The position numbers and the translations under genes were made by a program. This document shows positions 33,873-43,504 of a stretch of DNA of 64,000 nt, one piece after another. Numbering within the stretch: position 1 is the stretch's first letter; each line of letters opens with the position of its first letter. Source of the stretch: Corynespora cassiicola (Eukaryota; Ascomycota; Dothideomycetes; Pleosporales; Corynesporascaceae); NCBI GenBank assembly GCA_022059125.1, contig JAEUWY010000002.1, forward strand, positions 3,038,001-3,102,000. Reading direction: 5' to 3'. Under the pieces are notes generated by a model. That model was not told the DNA's origin and did not search any database. It worked only from the letters and a program-made list of their open reading frames with translations.

Positions 33873-34865
33873 ATGCCCCGCAAGCAGCGCCGTAATGACA
33901 GAGCACAAGAGAACACACTGGCTACTTCTCGAGGGGGCTACGATTCTCTGGCGGCATGGATGACCCTCGACACCGATAAGGAAGCTCTTGTATTTCGCAA
34001 ATTCGATTATCTTGGCACACGACGTACGCTGCACCTTCAAAGCAAAATTCTGGAGCTGGAGCACCAGCTGCGCGATCTGGATGCTGAAGTCAGCAAGAAT
34101 GTCGAGTCAAAGAAGAGTTTGCGAAAACACGAGCTGTTCGAAGAGAGAGCAAAGATTTTGGGATCGGCAGACGAACGGAGAATGAAGTTGTTGGATGAAA
34201 TACACATCCGGCTTACTGATTATCGTACGACCTCTCTCCCATCTGTTTGACAGTGAATATTGAACTTTTTGTACCAGATGAAACCTTGCTGCGGCAGTCG
34301 CAAATCGCAGGTCTGCACAAGCCTCGATCCGAGGCACTAAAAGCATTCCGATCCTACTTTCACGGCAGTGGACCTGGCGAGTCCATCGTATTCGGGAAAG
34401 CCAGGAACATGCTCGACAATGAAGACGACCTTGCAACTTTGAACCCTCCGCCTGATGTCGACATTTTGTCCAAGTTTATTCGCAACCACTGGCCAAGCTG
34501 TGTACGTAGATCCTGAGCATGGCTGCAGACCTATGGCTAATTGGAGCTAGTTTGGAAATGGAAGGCTGCCCTTTGTAGAGACAACGCTGCATTTCAAAGA
34601 GAAGCAGGTTCAATTCGTTGTCGGCTTGATCAACATTCTGGTGGCTGCGATTCTGATCATTGGAGCTGTTGTCAGCCTGTTTTATCTGCGGTCCGAGCCT
34701 GACCCTGTCCGACTCGGTATGATAGCAGCCTTTACCGCACTCTTTGCTGTCAGTGTAGGACTTCTTACGAATGCCAAGAGGGCAGAGATATTCGCAGGTA
34801 CAGCAGCGTACGCGGCCGTTCTTGTGGTGTTTGTATCGGGAGATTTGGGCGGAAGTAGTAGTTGA
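33873..34865 (+). CDS. DUF6594 family membrane protein (304 aa)
   Basis: Exons 33873..34224, 34254..34501 and 34551..34865; total 915 nt. The first intron is only 29 nt (GTACGA..GACAG), very short, but phase and family alignment support it. The N-terminal signature GGYDSLAAWMTLDTDKEALVFRKFDYLGTR is typical of DUF6594. A coiled-coil-like helix (LQSKILELEHQLRDLDAEV) follows. The C-terminus has three hydrophobic segments (INILVAAILIIGAVVSLFYL, LGMIAAFTALFAVSVGLL, IFAGTAAYAAVLVVFVSG). Widespread, expanded and uncharacterised in filamentous ascomycetes. Confidence 0.85.
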
Positions 34866-35130
34866 CTCTGGGGTATTTATTTTCTCCAAATTCTCCCTGT
34901 AAACAATAATCAGATCAAGATGATACGAGTCAAAAAATTCAATGCCGTAATCTTGTCCAGTGATGTGGAGGATGACTTCAGGCTGTTGTTTTATGCGAGA
35001 TGCGTGGTAGCTTCGTGTCTTATCGATAACCCGATAGAGACTAGCAACCGAGCTTCAAGCCCGCCCCAGCTCTTGTTGCAAGCTGCATGCGACAACCACG
35101 ACGACTCCACAACTCCTTGAGCACTCGCGC

Positions 35131-36063
35131 ATGATGCACATCTCACCACTTGCCAATCCTCTGGCTACAATAGCTCAGCTGGAAACCTCTGGATCGCGCC
35201 TGGATGGGATTCCGCCGGACCTAGAAAACTCGATTCGCTTCGCAGGAGCGCGACTGACACAGGCGGCGGGGATACTCCTAAGGCTGCCCCAGGAAGTCAT
35301 TGCACAGGCAACCGTAGTGTTTCTACGCTTCTGGGTGGGGCCAGAGGGTGGCAGTCTGGCTGAGTCGAGCGCCGAGGTGAGGCTGCTTTGAAATCAAAGG
35401 CACGAAACATATTAAGACGGTTTGCAGCATGTATCAGCGGGCTCCATCTACCTCGTAACGAAGTTATCTGCATACCCTACGTCGCCACGGAGCATTATCA
35501 ATGTCTACGCCTATCTCAAATCGCTTCCCACGTTCGTCGAGCCCGACCAGCTGCATGATCGCGACACCGACAAACACTACGTCTCCGAGGGTACATATCA
35601 AACGCGCAAGACGATACTGTTCGATACGGAGCAGCGGATCCTAAAGACTCTAGGCTTCCAGGTCCAGGTGACATTGCCGTATACTCTCTGCATTACATAT
35701 TTGCAGACACTGGAGGTCTTGAGCCATCCCCGGGGCAAAGAACTGGCCAAGAAGGCGTGGGCGCACTTAAACACAGCTTTGCTAAGCCCACAGCTCCTCT
35801 ATCTAACTCACCAGCCCCCTTCTTTGGCGACTGCTGCAATATATCTCGCAGCGAAAGAGACTGGAATCAAGCTACCCGATGTCGACTGGTGGGAGGTGTT
35901 TGACACTGACAGAGAGGAGCTGGGATTCTTGGTGGTAGGGCTGCTGAGTGTAGAGAAGTTTGTGGCCGAGGAGAAGAACATATGGGGTAATGGCAGAGTG
36001 CCACTGACGGTCGACGAAGTGGTTGCCGAGGTCAACAGGAGGAACGCCAGTGAAGATGCGTGA
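35131..36063 (+). CDS. Cyclin, L/C-type (transcription or splicing-associated) (293 aa)
   Basis: Exons 35131..35376 and 35428..36063; total 882 nt; intron GTGAGG..TTGCAG, phase 0. The cyclin box runs across the junction: ATVVFLRFWVG, then SAGSIYLVTKLSAYPTSPRSIINVYAYL, which matches the L-type cyclin pattern. A second helical fold includes QRILKTLGFQVQVTLPYTLCITYL and PSLATAAIYLAAKETGIKLPD. The partner would be a CDK10/11-like or CDK9-like kinase acting in transcription or pre-mRNA splicing (family knowledge). The second in-frame ATG is one codon downstream. Confidence 0.87.
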
Positions 36064-36507
36064 AAAGACTTGTGAGGTCACCGCTTCTGGTCGACCCCTA
36101 ACACTCAAGAGCCCGAATTCTGCTCGCCCATGAATCTTCAAGGAAACCGCAACAACAAGCAAAAGATGGCACGATAGATTTTCATCTCGATGGACTCTTT
36201 CGCGTTTTTGGACGCGAATGCCGGTCACAACGTTTACGTTGTCCCACAAGTCACGTCAAACCAGGCACACCGATAAAGGGGTCTGTACGAACGATTACGA
36301 ACGATAGAATCGTCATGACAGTACCTGAACAGTACCCATCACTAGAGCAATCGCGGTCCACAATGCCTCTACGTAAACACCATTGTTTGTTCTTACCGGC
36401 CGCTTCTTATCGCTTCACAATGCTATTGTTTTGCCATCGGTTGTACTAGATTATAAAATCCAATCGGCGCCTTTGTTCATCCAAGAAAGCAGTGCTGTCA
36501 TTTTGTC
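36064..36507. other. Intergenic, no gene seen
   Basis: 3' region of the cyclin gene and promoter of the next gene; a possible TATA-like ttataaaat at 36451..36459. Confidence 0.4.
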
Positions 36508-37617
36508 ATGGTCAAGATGGACACCGCGCAGCAGCGACGATACGAGTCGCACTACCCACGTTCTGGGTCAGAAACCTCCTCAAATCACCCCGAATACGCC
36601 TTTAGTCCATTGACCCGGTTCACGCGAGATGAAGATGGCCGCCGATTGTCTCCGTTATCCCAACTCAACACACGCACAGGGCGGCAACTTGCCGCGACTG
36701 AAGAATCATGCAACTCTTCTGTTTGCCCAACAGAATTCAGCGCGGCTGATAGGCCAACAGATCGCGACCTTCTTCCCTCTCAAAAGTCTAGGTTTAACCC
36801 ATCGCATCTCTTGGATCAGGCTTTCCCTCAAGGTGATGGGCCACTGGGTACTTCAATGGATGATGGCTCACCTACTCTAATTGAAAGTATGTCATCAGCC
36901 GCTTCATCGGAAGACGCCCAGTCCACTTCTTCATTGGGAGATGCTCGTTCAGCAGCACCCAGTCCCCCTCTTGAGCAAGCCTGCATAGAATGTGGTCAGA
37001 TTCCTTCCAAAAGCTACTCTGGAAGTAGAGTGAGCCATGTTTGCCCTGCATGCAAGCTATTTGTTCCGGTGATTTCTGCCACAGCCATTCAATCATCGCC
37101 TTTACCGAGCGAACCAGAGTCGAGTGACACTGATGATGATGCTTTGGTGCCCACGCGGCCTCTGAAATGCATGACTTGTCGTGCCATACCCAAGCTCATT
37201 TACGCAGAATGGCGCCAGTTCTTTCCCGTTTGTTCGGACTGCGGATGCATGCTGGAACAGACCTTTTTCGAACTGGTAAAGAATAAGGGAGAAGTACATG
37301 GGCTAAAGGACGACGACGGCCGTTTGTTCCTATCTCCGAGCAAAGATCTTGACGGATTCTGTGTACGCACGTCTCAACAAGGCGACTTTAGCATCCCCAC
37401 AACCTTCGAGATATCGTTCCCTAGAACTACTGGCTCGATCAGATCGACAGCGCTGGGGAGGCGAAATGCGGTTAAAAAGAGTGCTTCAACCAAATCAAAT
37501 CCCGTGCGCCCTACCAAGGCTCCAGCTCAAGGAGATTCGAGAGGCCCGAAACGTGCACGAGCATTCAGCTTTGATATCATACCACGATCCGAACTAGATA
37601 TAGACCCGGCTCTGTAG
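36508..37617 (+). CDS. Orphan protein with two CxxC...CxxC zinc-ribbon-like motifs (369 aa)
   Basis: Single exon. Residues 1-155 are polar and Ser/Thr-rich (disordered). Two cysteine pairs follow: CIECG...CPAC and, about 50 residues on, CMTCRA...CSDCG. Each set of four cysteines could bind one zinc. After the second pair a folded-looking stretch (TFFELVKNKGEVHG, FEISFPRTTG) leads to a basic tail (KKSASTKSNPVRPTKAP, GPKRARAF) that could be a nuclear localisation signal. I do not recognise the family. The next in-frame ATG (36517) is also possible. Confidence 0.6.
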   Translation: MVKMDTAQQRRYESHYPRSGSETSSNHPEYAFSPLTRFTRDEDGRRLSPLSQLNTRTGRQLAATEESCNSSVCPTEFSAADRPTDRDLLPSQKSRFNPSHLLDQAFPQGDGPLGTSMDDGSPTLIESMSSAASSEDAQSTSSLGDARSAAPSPPLEQACIECGQIPSKSYSGSRVSHVCPACKLFVPVISATAIQSSPLPSEPESSDTDDDALVPTRPLKCMTCRAIPKLIYAEWRQFFPVCSDCGCMLEQTFFELVKNKGEVHGLKDDDGRLFLSPSKDLDGFCVRTSQQGDFSIPTTFEISFPRTTGSIRSTALGRRNAVKKSASTKSNPVRPTKAPAQGDSRGPKRARAFSFDIIPRSELDIDPAL

Positions 37618-37809
37618 GTATGTTTGTCTAATATTATGAAATGAATATGAAGGTGGCAACCATTTTTTCTTTCATGGTTCTTGTATCGATGACCTAGCTG
37701 CAACAGCTGTGCTAATATTGGAAAATCTACTCTTTCATACTCATACCAATGTTTTTATTGCTTGCATTTTTATGACATTTTAGTCTCTATCATCTCACCG
37801 TATTCGTCT

Positions 37810-38778
37810 CTAATACTCAAACCTTTCCCCGACCAGTCTCTCCGTCAATACCCACAGCTTCTCGGCATTCTCCTTATCCTGCGCGTACGCCGCAAGCTTT
37901 TCCCCGACTTCCACAACCTGACAATCGGCTAGATAGGCGCCAGCCCGCTCCACAATGCTCGGATCAAGCGCCGCCACCATGGTCGTGGCTGTTCCCTGCG
38001 CGTGCGTCTTGGGCGGAATGCTAATCGTCAAATTCCCCTCTTCATCCATGAACCCCTTGGCCTTGAGATACTCTGGCGTCATGAACCGCGACAAGTTGGT
38101 AAAAACAAGCCCCGGGTGTACGCTAAACGCCTGCACGCCCTTCCCCTTGAGCCTCTCGCCAAGTGCCACAGCGGCTAGGATATTTGCAGTCTTTGACTGC
38201 CCGTACGCCACATCCGCATCGTAGGCCTTGCCATCATCGAAGTTGTGGTCGTCAAAGCGCACGGGGCCGTACAAGTGACCCTCGCTGCTCAGGAAGACGA
38301 CGCGCGCAGAGCCCGCGGCGCGGAGCTTGGGCACGAGCAGGTTCGTGAAGAGCCAGGGGCCCACGTGGTTGGTTGCGAGCTGGCGCTCGATGCCGTCGGC
38401 GGATTTTTCAAAGGGGCACGCCATTATCCCCGCGTTGTTGATGAGGATGTCGACTTTGGGAACGTCAGTCCAGGATAGGACTTTGGACGCGGCGGAGCGC
38501 ACTGTTGAAATGCTGCCGAGGTCTAGTTCGAGGAGTCTGATCAGGCATGTTGGGGATGCGGCTTTGATTTCTGATTCTGCAGCCTTGAGGGTTGACGCGG
38601 AACGGGCGGCGAGAATGAGCAGTGCGGGCGAGTGCGATGCGAGGACTTTTGCAGTGTAGAGGCCGAGGCCGTTGGGAGAAACACCGGTGATGAGTATGGT
38701 CTTGTCCTTGATGGAACTGCTGTAAAGTGTAGCAACGTCCTCGGAAGTCGTGCTGAAACCAAAGTGGGGATTGGACAT
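37810..38778 (-). CDS. Short-chain dehydrogenase/reductase, retinol-dehydrogenase-like (322 aa)
   Basis: Single exon. Rossmann fold with the nucleotide-binding loop TGVSPNGLG near residue 32, NNAGIMACP, a VVFLSSEGH active-site strand and the catalytic YGQSK. The following PGLVFTNLSRF fits classical SDRs. The basic residue in LAARS at the end of the second strand suggests NADP(H) preference (inference). The substrate is unknown; close homologues are annotated as retinol dehydrogenase- or WW-domain-oxidoreductase-like. Convergent with the CxxC protein, with a 192-bp gap. Confidence 0.92.
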   Translation of the reverse strand: MSNPHFGFSTTSEDVATLYSSSIKDKTILITGVSPNGLGLYTAKVLASHSPALLILAARSASTLKAAESEIKAASPTCLIRLLELDLGSISTVRSAASKVLSWTDVPKVDILINNAGIMACPFEKSADGIERQLATNHVGPWLFTNLLVPKLRAAGSARVVFLSSEGHLYGPVRFDDHNFDDGKAYDADVAYGQSKTANILAAVALGERLKGKGVQAFSVHPGLVFTNLSRFMTPEYLKAKGFMDEEGNLTISIPPKTHAQGTATTMVAALDPSIVERAGAYLADCQVVEVGEKLAAYAQDKENAEKLWVLTERLVGERFEY

Positions 38779-40810
38779 GATGAGGTTTTTGAAGCGTTAT
38801 AGAAAGTATAAATCAAGCCGTAAAAGCGGCGAAGGTCTGGTCTTTTTGCAAAGGCTGATGATAAAAAGAGTCGGTTACATGAAGTGTTTATCAACATATA
38901 ATTGTGTTGCCTGGAATCCTTCACGATTAGGCCCCGTTTCAACAATTGCGTTGCCTGAGGACTATGCCCAAATTCACTGAAAAGGATGCGCCAAGTGGTA
39001 GTTTCTTGTACAGACCATACTGTATCTTCTCTCGAACGACACCGGACTCGAAAATCCCCCACTATACAACGACTAGCGAGGCTGAAGGCATATCTTATTG
39101 GTTGGTGTCTTGGGTGGGCCGGCTAGCCCACTATCCCATGCTAGTAACGTAACAAGCGAATATTCGTATAGCCACCTACCGTCCTTGAGGACCATGTATG
39201 TTTCTGTACTGATATTGACCGCGGGAACAGTTCGAAGAATGCTACCAGATGATCCAAAGATGTGAGCTTCCATGAACGACTGTTGTATAACAGCTAACCA
39301 AGTGGGTTTGAATTCGAGGTTATTTGCCCTTAAGAAACTGTTATTTCATGTTTATCTAAGGGACAACTCATCTGCAAAAGATGGGAGGCATTAGTTGTAT
39401 AAAGCATGGGCTTGACGTTGTTTTGACAGACTACTTGGCCGAGCTTAAGCTTCAACCCTATGTATTAATTCACTGTGTGCCCGGGCTTGCAAAGATGCAT
39501 TCATGCTATGCAAGCTGGAATATAGAGTTGAATATCGACTACACAAACCATCAAACTTTCAGGCTCGTGCGGTGTTACCCCTTGTACAAACTTTTTCTGA
39601 AGAAAAGCCTAAAACGCATTCCGAGGAAGGGATCCGAGCAATATAGTGGTCCTGCCACCATCGTTAGCTCGCTCCATGGAGCAAAGATTGACCTCGAATA
39701 CGAAAAGGAGACATTGTTGTAGTGCGGGATATTGAGTGACAATTTTTGGATAAACAAGGTCAGCCTTCTTGCACGACCAGAAGATTCGATATTTTGTAGC
39801 TGCCAATGTCTGGACAATCAACCCTGTCGACTACCGCCGAGAAGCGCCACTTGTCTGGGGAATGCGTCGGCAGAGGAACCGAAGGCCACGCCCGGTGGCC
39901 ATTACTCAGGTCCGCTGCTAGTGCACCGAGGTCCTCCTGAGGGTACCAGCTTCATGCTGTCCGCCTTAATCTAACCACCTCCTGCTTTTTCGTCAATATT
40001 GAAAGTCTTCGTATCGTTAGGTCGACCGGAGTGCTCCGGAGCGAGTGTACATCCAACCCCATTCTCGTGGTGCGCATATGCAACATCTCGCTCAAACATT
40101 GAAGAGTTTAGAAACAAAGGGGTCAGGGCCTAATTATGGGGACGGCGGCATGACGTTACTCTGGGACCCGCGCTTCCTTAGCCACAATTCACGTGACGTT
40201 ACAGCGGGGATGCTAGGGCCATTCGGTACCCAAGTCCGCATCGTGTGTTTGAGTTAGAATGACCAGGCTTCTCTGCAGGAGCGCCACCCTATGTATCGCA
40301 CAATTGATGAACGATGGCATTCTTCAATAGCTGACTGGTTATGAGAGAGTTCGATCGGAAGCGTGGGCGTTGTTCACAAAAAGCTTTGATGTCGCGTGCA
40401 TCGGCCGTGGTACTCCGATGTCCTGTGCGGTTAGGTCGGAAGATCCACATCTCAGGGGTGGGTGTCCTTCAGGAAAACCTCCGCTCTCCGCGTGCAGCCT
40501 AGACACAACGAGAGGCTCTCGGGCCGTCTAGTGTGCTGCCCACTCTCCGATTCGTCGTTGCACAAGGCAGATGGTAAAAATAGGATGACCATGACCATAC
40601 CTCAAGGGCGTATCGCAGGGCGGGCGGCCTCGGCCACCAGGCTCTAGACTCTGGCTTCTCCAGAGCTATAAAGCTGCGCGGTCCGTTTGGCCTCCCATCA
40701 CCACCACCAAACTCAAGTCCTTCGCTATCAACCGTCATTCGCTATCTTTCACGACTTTTAATTAACGACTACAACTCTATCTAATACGTCTTAATATCTA
40801 CCTAATCAAC
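38779..40810. other. Gene-poor 2-kb region, no gene supported
   Basis: More AT-rich than its surroundings and full of short open frames without family features. No transposase, terminal repeats or target-site duplications were recognised by eye. The right end holds the promoter of the secreted protein gene. Confidence 0.5.
40667..40673 (+). promoter_or_regulatory. Probable TATA box of the small secreted protein gene
   Basis: TATAAAG, followed by a CA/CT-rich stretch (40695..40760) typical of fungal transcription starts. It lies 144 bp upstream of the ATG, implying a leader of roughly 100 nt. Confidence 0.5.
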
Positions 40811-41310
40811 ATGCGTTTCGTCGTCTCGTCCGTCCTCTCCTTCGCCGCCATGGCTTCTGCCGCAGCTGTCTCGCATCGTGCCGAGTATGGCTACTGGGAC
40901 TTTACCGGCAACGTCAACTTTCCTGCAAACGGCATGACCTCCTACAACGTCGCCGCCACCTACCACAACGCTGAGCTCGCCGAGCCCATCAAGGTTACCT
41001 GCACCTACCGATACATCCCTGGCGCAGAGCCAACCGAAGAGGCATCATGCACGGACAACTCCTTCTCCTACGACTTTGGTGGTGTCGGTAAGTTTCACAG
41101 CTTCCATGCTCCTTGGACTCGCAGCTAACGAACTGATTTCTAGGCATGGCCGACACCATCTCCAACGTCACTCTCAGGCAGACTGTTGGTCTCTGGGGCG
41201 AGCAGGTCACCGTCTCCGGTACCCAGGAGTTCGACTGGGACTTTAGCGGCGGCTCTGGAAGGAGCGGCGATGCCGCGGGCAAGATCCAGGTCGATTCTGC
41301 TGTTGCTTAA
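40811..41310 (+). CDS. Small secreted protein, Alt a 1-like (AA1-like) fold likely (147 aa)
   Basis: Exons 40811..41087 and 41144..41310; total 444 nt; intron GTAAGT..TTCTAG. Signal peptide MRFVVSSVLSFAAMASAAA. The mature part has YWDFTGNV, VTCTYRYI, ASCTDNSFSYDF, then TLRQTVGLWGEQVTVSGTQEFDW. Spacing of the two cysteines, the SC-x2-NSF motif and the following beta-strand pattern resemble the Alt a 1 family, known from Dothideomycetes as allergens, cell-wall proteins and plant-interaction effectors. Sequence similarity is weak and only two cysteines remain, so the assignment is moderate. It sits in a gene-poor stretch next to a tRNA gene. Confidence 0.68.
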
Positions 41311-41926
41311 GCATTGAATCCTGGGTAAAGGGCTTATGAACCCCAAAATATAAAAATATAAAGATATAAAAATATAACAATACAGTATTCATGACTTATA
41401 AGATGACTCAAGTACATTCTGAAGCTTTGCAAAATGACTTTAGCTCTTCATGGGAGGACCGTCGCAACGAATACCACAATTGCCGTCTCATTCTGCTGGT
41501 ACAATGAGATTATTGAATAGGGGGGATACTAGGGAAGATTTGATTCCTAGAATTGGGATAAAAGCTTTATACCCGTGGTCGTTATGAACGACACGATGTG
41601 GCTTGAGAGAATAACGCATACAGCAGAGTATAGCGGATGTTTTTGTACACGATACCCTCATCTATTGATTTAACGAGTGTTTGATTTGCCTATGGAGTTA
41701 AATCCGCCCTGTTTACCAAGTCAGCGGGTGGCTATAGGCTGGCGAGATGTTCCCATGCAGGTGGAACTACTCCACCTCGCGTAACAGTCGCTTGCTGCTG
41801 CGCCCCGCCAGGCAATTGACAACACATATACCAGAGGGCACTCATCAAATGGTATTGACATATTCTTGCGGTATATATATTTTGTTAAACAATGGTCTTT
41901 CATCGATTACATAATCACAACTCCAA
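41311..41926. other. Intergenic, AT-rich, no gene seen
   Basis: Contains a short tandem array of ataaaaatataaagatata type (41346..41380) after the secreted protein gene. No coding signal. Confidence 0.5.
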
Positions 41927-42060
41927 GGCACTTTGGCGGAGTGGTTAACGCGCTGGCCTGCTAAGCCAGTTCCTTCGGGAGCGTGAGTTCGAGTAAGCTC
42001 TACCCTATACCACACACTTCTGTATTCCTCTCTAACATCCGATAGATCTCACAGGTGTCG
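41927..42060 (+). tRNA. tRNA-Ser (anticodon GCT), interrupted in the T-loop
   Basis: The 5' part 41927..41992 has an acceptor strand ggcactt, an A box (tggcggagtgg), D stem gcg/cgc, a perfect anticodon stem ctggc/gccag with loop ctgctaa (anticodon GCT at 41960..41962), and a serine-type long variable arm with a cTTCGg hairpin. The T arm starts gtgag-ttcga at 41983..41992 and is then interrupted for 53 nt. It resumes at 42046 with at-ctcac (loop ttcgaat, stem perfect), acceptor 3' strand aggtgtc (pairs ggcactt with two G-T wobbles) and discriminator g at 42060. A T7 run follows 18 nt on. Without the insert the RNA is 81 nt and fully foldable. Whether it is functional is open. Confidence 0.8.
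41993..42045 (+). other. 53-nt intron-like insert inside the tRNA-Ser T-loop
   Basis: Starts GTAAGC, has TCTAAC at 42030..42035 and ends GATAG. These are the donor, branch and acceptor signals seen in the protein-coding introns of this window, and the length is the same. Removing exactly GT..AG restores a 7-nt T-loop and splits between tRNA positions 58 and 59. It also interrupts the Pol III B box. Confidence 0.75.
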
Positions 42061-42078
42061 CATAACAACCCAAGAATC

Positions 42079-42085
42079 TTTTTTT
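42079..42085 (+). terminator. RNA polymerase III terminator (T7)
   Basis: Seven consecutive T, 18 nt after the tRNA discriminator base; the right distance for Pol III termination. Confidence 0.6.
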
Positions 42086-42600
42086 GCCCCGCTGTCAGGA
42101 CTCTGCAGCTTCCCATCCTGTCCCTCAATGGACGCTTCAGTCCGTCCCTCTTCCAGGTGACAATTTGATATGATGCAGTATATTTTTTGGACTTGAGACT
42201 GGGCAGAACTTACATTGGCTAAACTATACTCTGGTATCAGGGATGTTTGATTTATTAGGGTGGTCGTTTGTGAATCCCTGGCCACTCTGCTTGTCCAGAA
42301 CAGCAATATGGTGAACAATCCCCATCACCGACAAATATACTACACTCGCTAGTCCAGTTTTGAAGTCAGTCATTGTGATAGCCTGGTAACTCCATTGTCA
42401 CTGTACAACGCTCAATTCACTCATGGCCGAGTATACTACAGACATCCAAGCCCCTATAAATGAATGCACAACTCCAATCTTGTCCAAAAACCCCATGTAC
42501 AGATCCCAGTCTAACCAGCCCAGCACTACACTACACTCCAGTAAGTAAACTTGCCCTCGGAAAAGAAGAAAACACCAAGCCCTTCTTTTCATTTGCCAAA
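42086..42600. other. Intergenic, no gene seen
   Basis: Promoter of the next plus-strand gene. The gtaagtaaac at 42541 could be a donor of a 5'-UTR intron, but no matching acceptor is convincing. Confidence 0.4.
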
Positions 42601-43146
42601 ATGGACCCCCCAACCCCCCGCCTCACAAACCGCCTCTCCGCCCTCCGCACCCTGCTCCAAGACCTCAACGAATCCGCCGACATCCGCGACCTCCTCATCG
42701 ACAAGGCACGCCGAAACCCCGAATACGCCATGCACCTGCCCCGCAACATGAAGTGGAGGGACAAGGCGCAGGCCGACGACCGCCTCATCCGCGTGCTGAC
42801 GCAAAAGGTCGAGGCCGCGGGGGCTAGCGTGGATGCAGAGCTGCTGGTGCAGTGGGAGCGCATGGCGCAGAGGCTGCGCGAGAATACGCTTAATGCGAAT
42901 GATGTTGTGGCGGAGCAGGGAGTGTGGCGTAGGTTCAAGGTTGAGCCTGAGATGTTTGTGGAGGGGTGGTCGTTTGAGGGGGCGGAGGAGAAGGCGAAGG
43001 AGAAGGAGGGGAGAGGAAGTGTTGGGGATAGAGTGAAGGGGGAGGTTGATCCGCATGAGCGCGATATGAACCCTCATGATGATGCGGGGCAGTATGGGGA
43101 GTTGTATAACCGGATAGCCAAGGTTCCAGGTAAATATCTTCCCTAG
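42601..43146 (+). CDS. Small helical protein of unknown function (181 aa)
   Basis: Single exon from ATG 42601 (context caaaATGG). The open frame continues upstream to 42460, but those residues look like translated leader. Mostly helical and charged: RLSALRTLLQDLNESADIRDLLIDKA, DDRLIRVLTQKVEAAGASVDAELLVQWERMAQRL, then an acidic and basic low-complexity tail. The end (HDDAGQYGELYNRIAKVPGKYLP) looks conserved-like. I do not recognise the family. Convergent with the large kinase-HET gene. Confidence 0.6.
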   Translation: MDPPTPRLTNRLSALRTLLQDLNESADIRDLLIDKARRNPEYAMHLPRNMKWRDKAQADDRLIRVLTQKVEAAGASVDAELLVQWERMAQRLRENTLNANDVVAEQGVWRRFKVEPEMFVEGWSFEGAEEKAKEKEGRGSVGDRVKGEVDPHERDMNPHDDAGQYGELYNRIAKVPGKYLP

Positions 43147-43504
43147 TTGATCGCTGAATAGAGACGGGATGTCGGGGTCGGGTGAAGACGGATTTTCCTA
43201 GTTGAAACCGATTGAGAGTAGACCACCAGATTGATTTTTGTGTAGACGAATGTATTGGACTGATTTGACGAGTGCTGCTGGGAAGACGCGCGTGACGGCT
43301 GGTGCAACATGTATGGACGTCACGTTCAAATGACGATAGCTTCATCGCTACTTTGCTAGGCACAAGCAAGAGTGGATTGATCTCGGAGTTGGAAAAGGCC
43401 ATTATTATAGCCATTAATCATTGGATGAGCCCGGGTAAACGGCTACATACCAATCGTTGCTATATTGTCAAATACCCCGACAACTTCGTAGTTGTTTCCC
43501 ACAG
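43147..43504. other. Intergenic between convergent genes
   Basis: 358 bp of 3' regions; no gene or repeat seen. Confidence 0.5.

Noticed and set aside
38779..40810. Decayed transposon in the gene-poor region
   Set aside because: I could not find terminal repeats, transposase-like frames or strong RIP-type composition by eye; a repeat search would be needed.
41927..41992. Simple 5' tRNA fragment (truncated pseudogene)
   Set aside because: The missing T-loop, T-stem and acceptor strand are present intact 53 nt downstream with a Pol III terminator.
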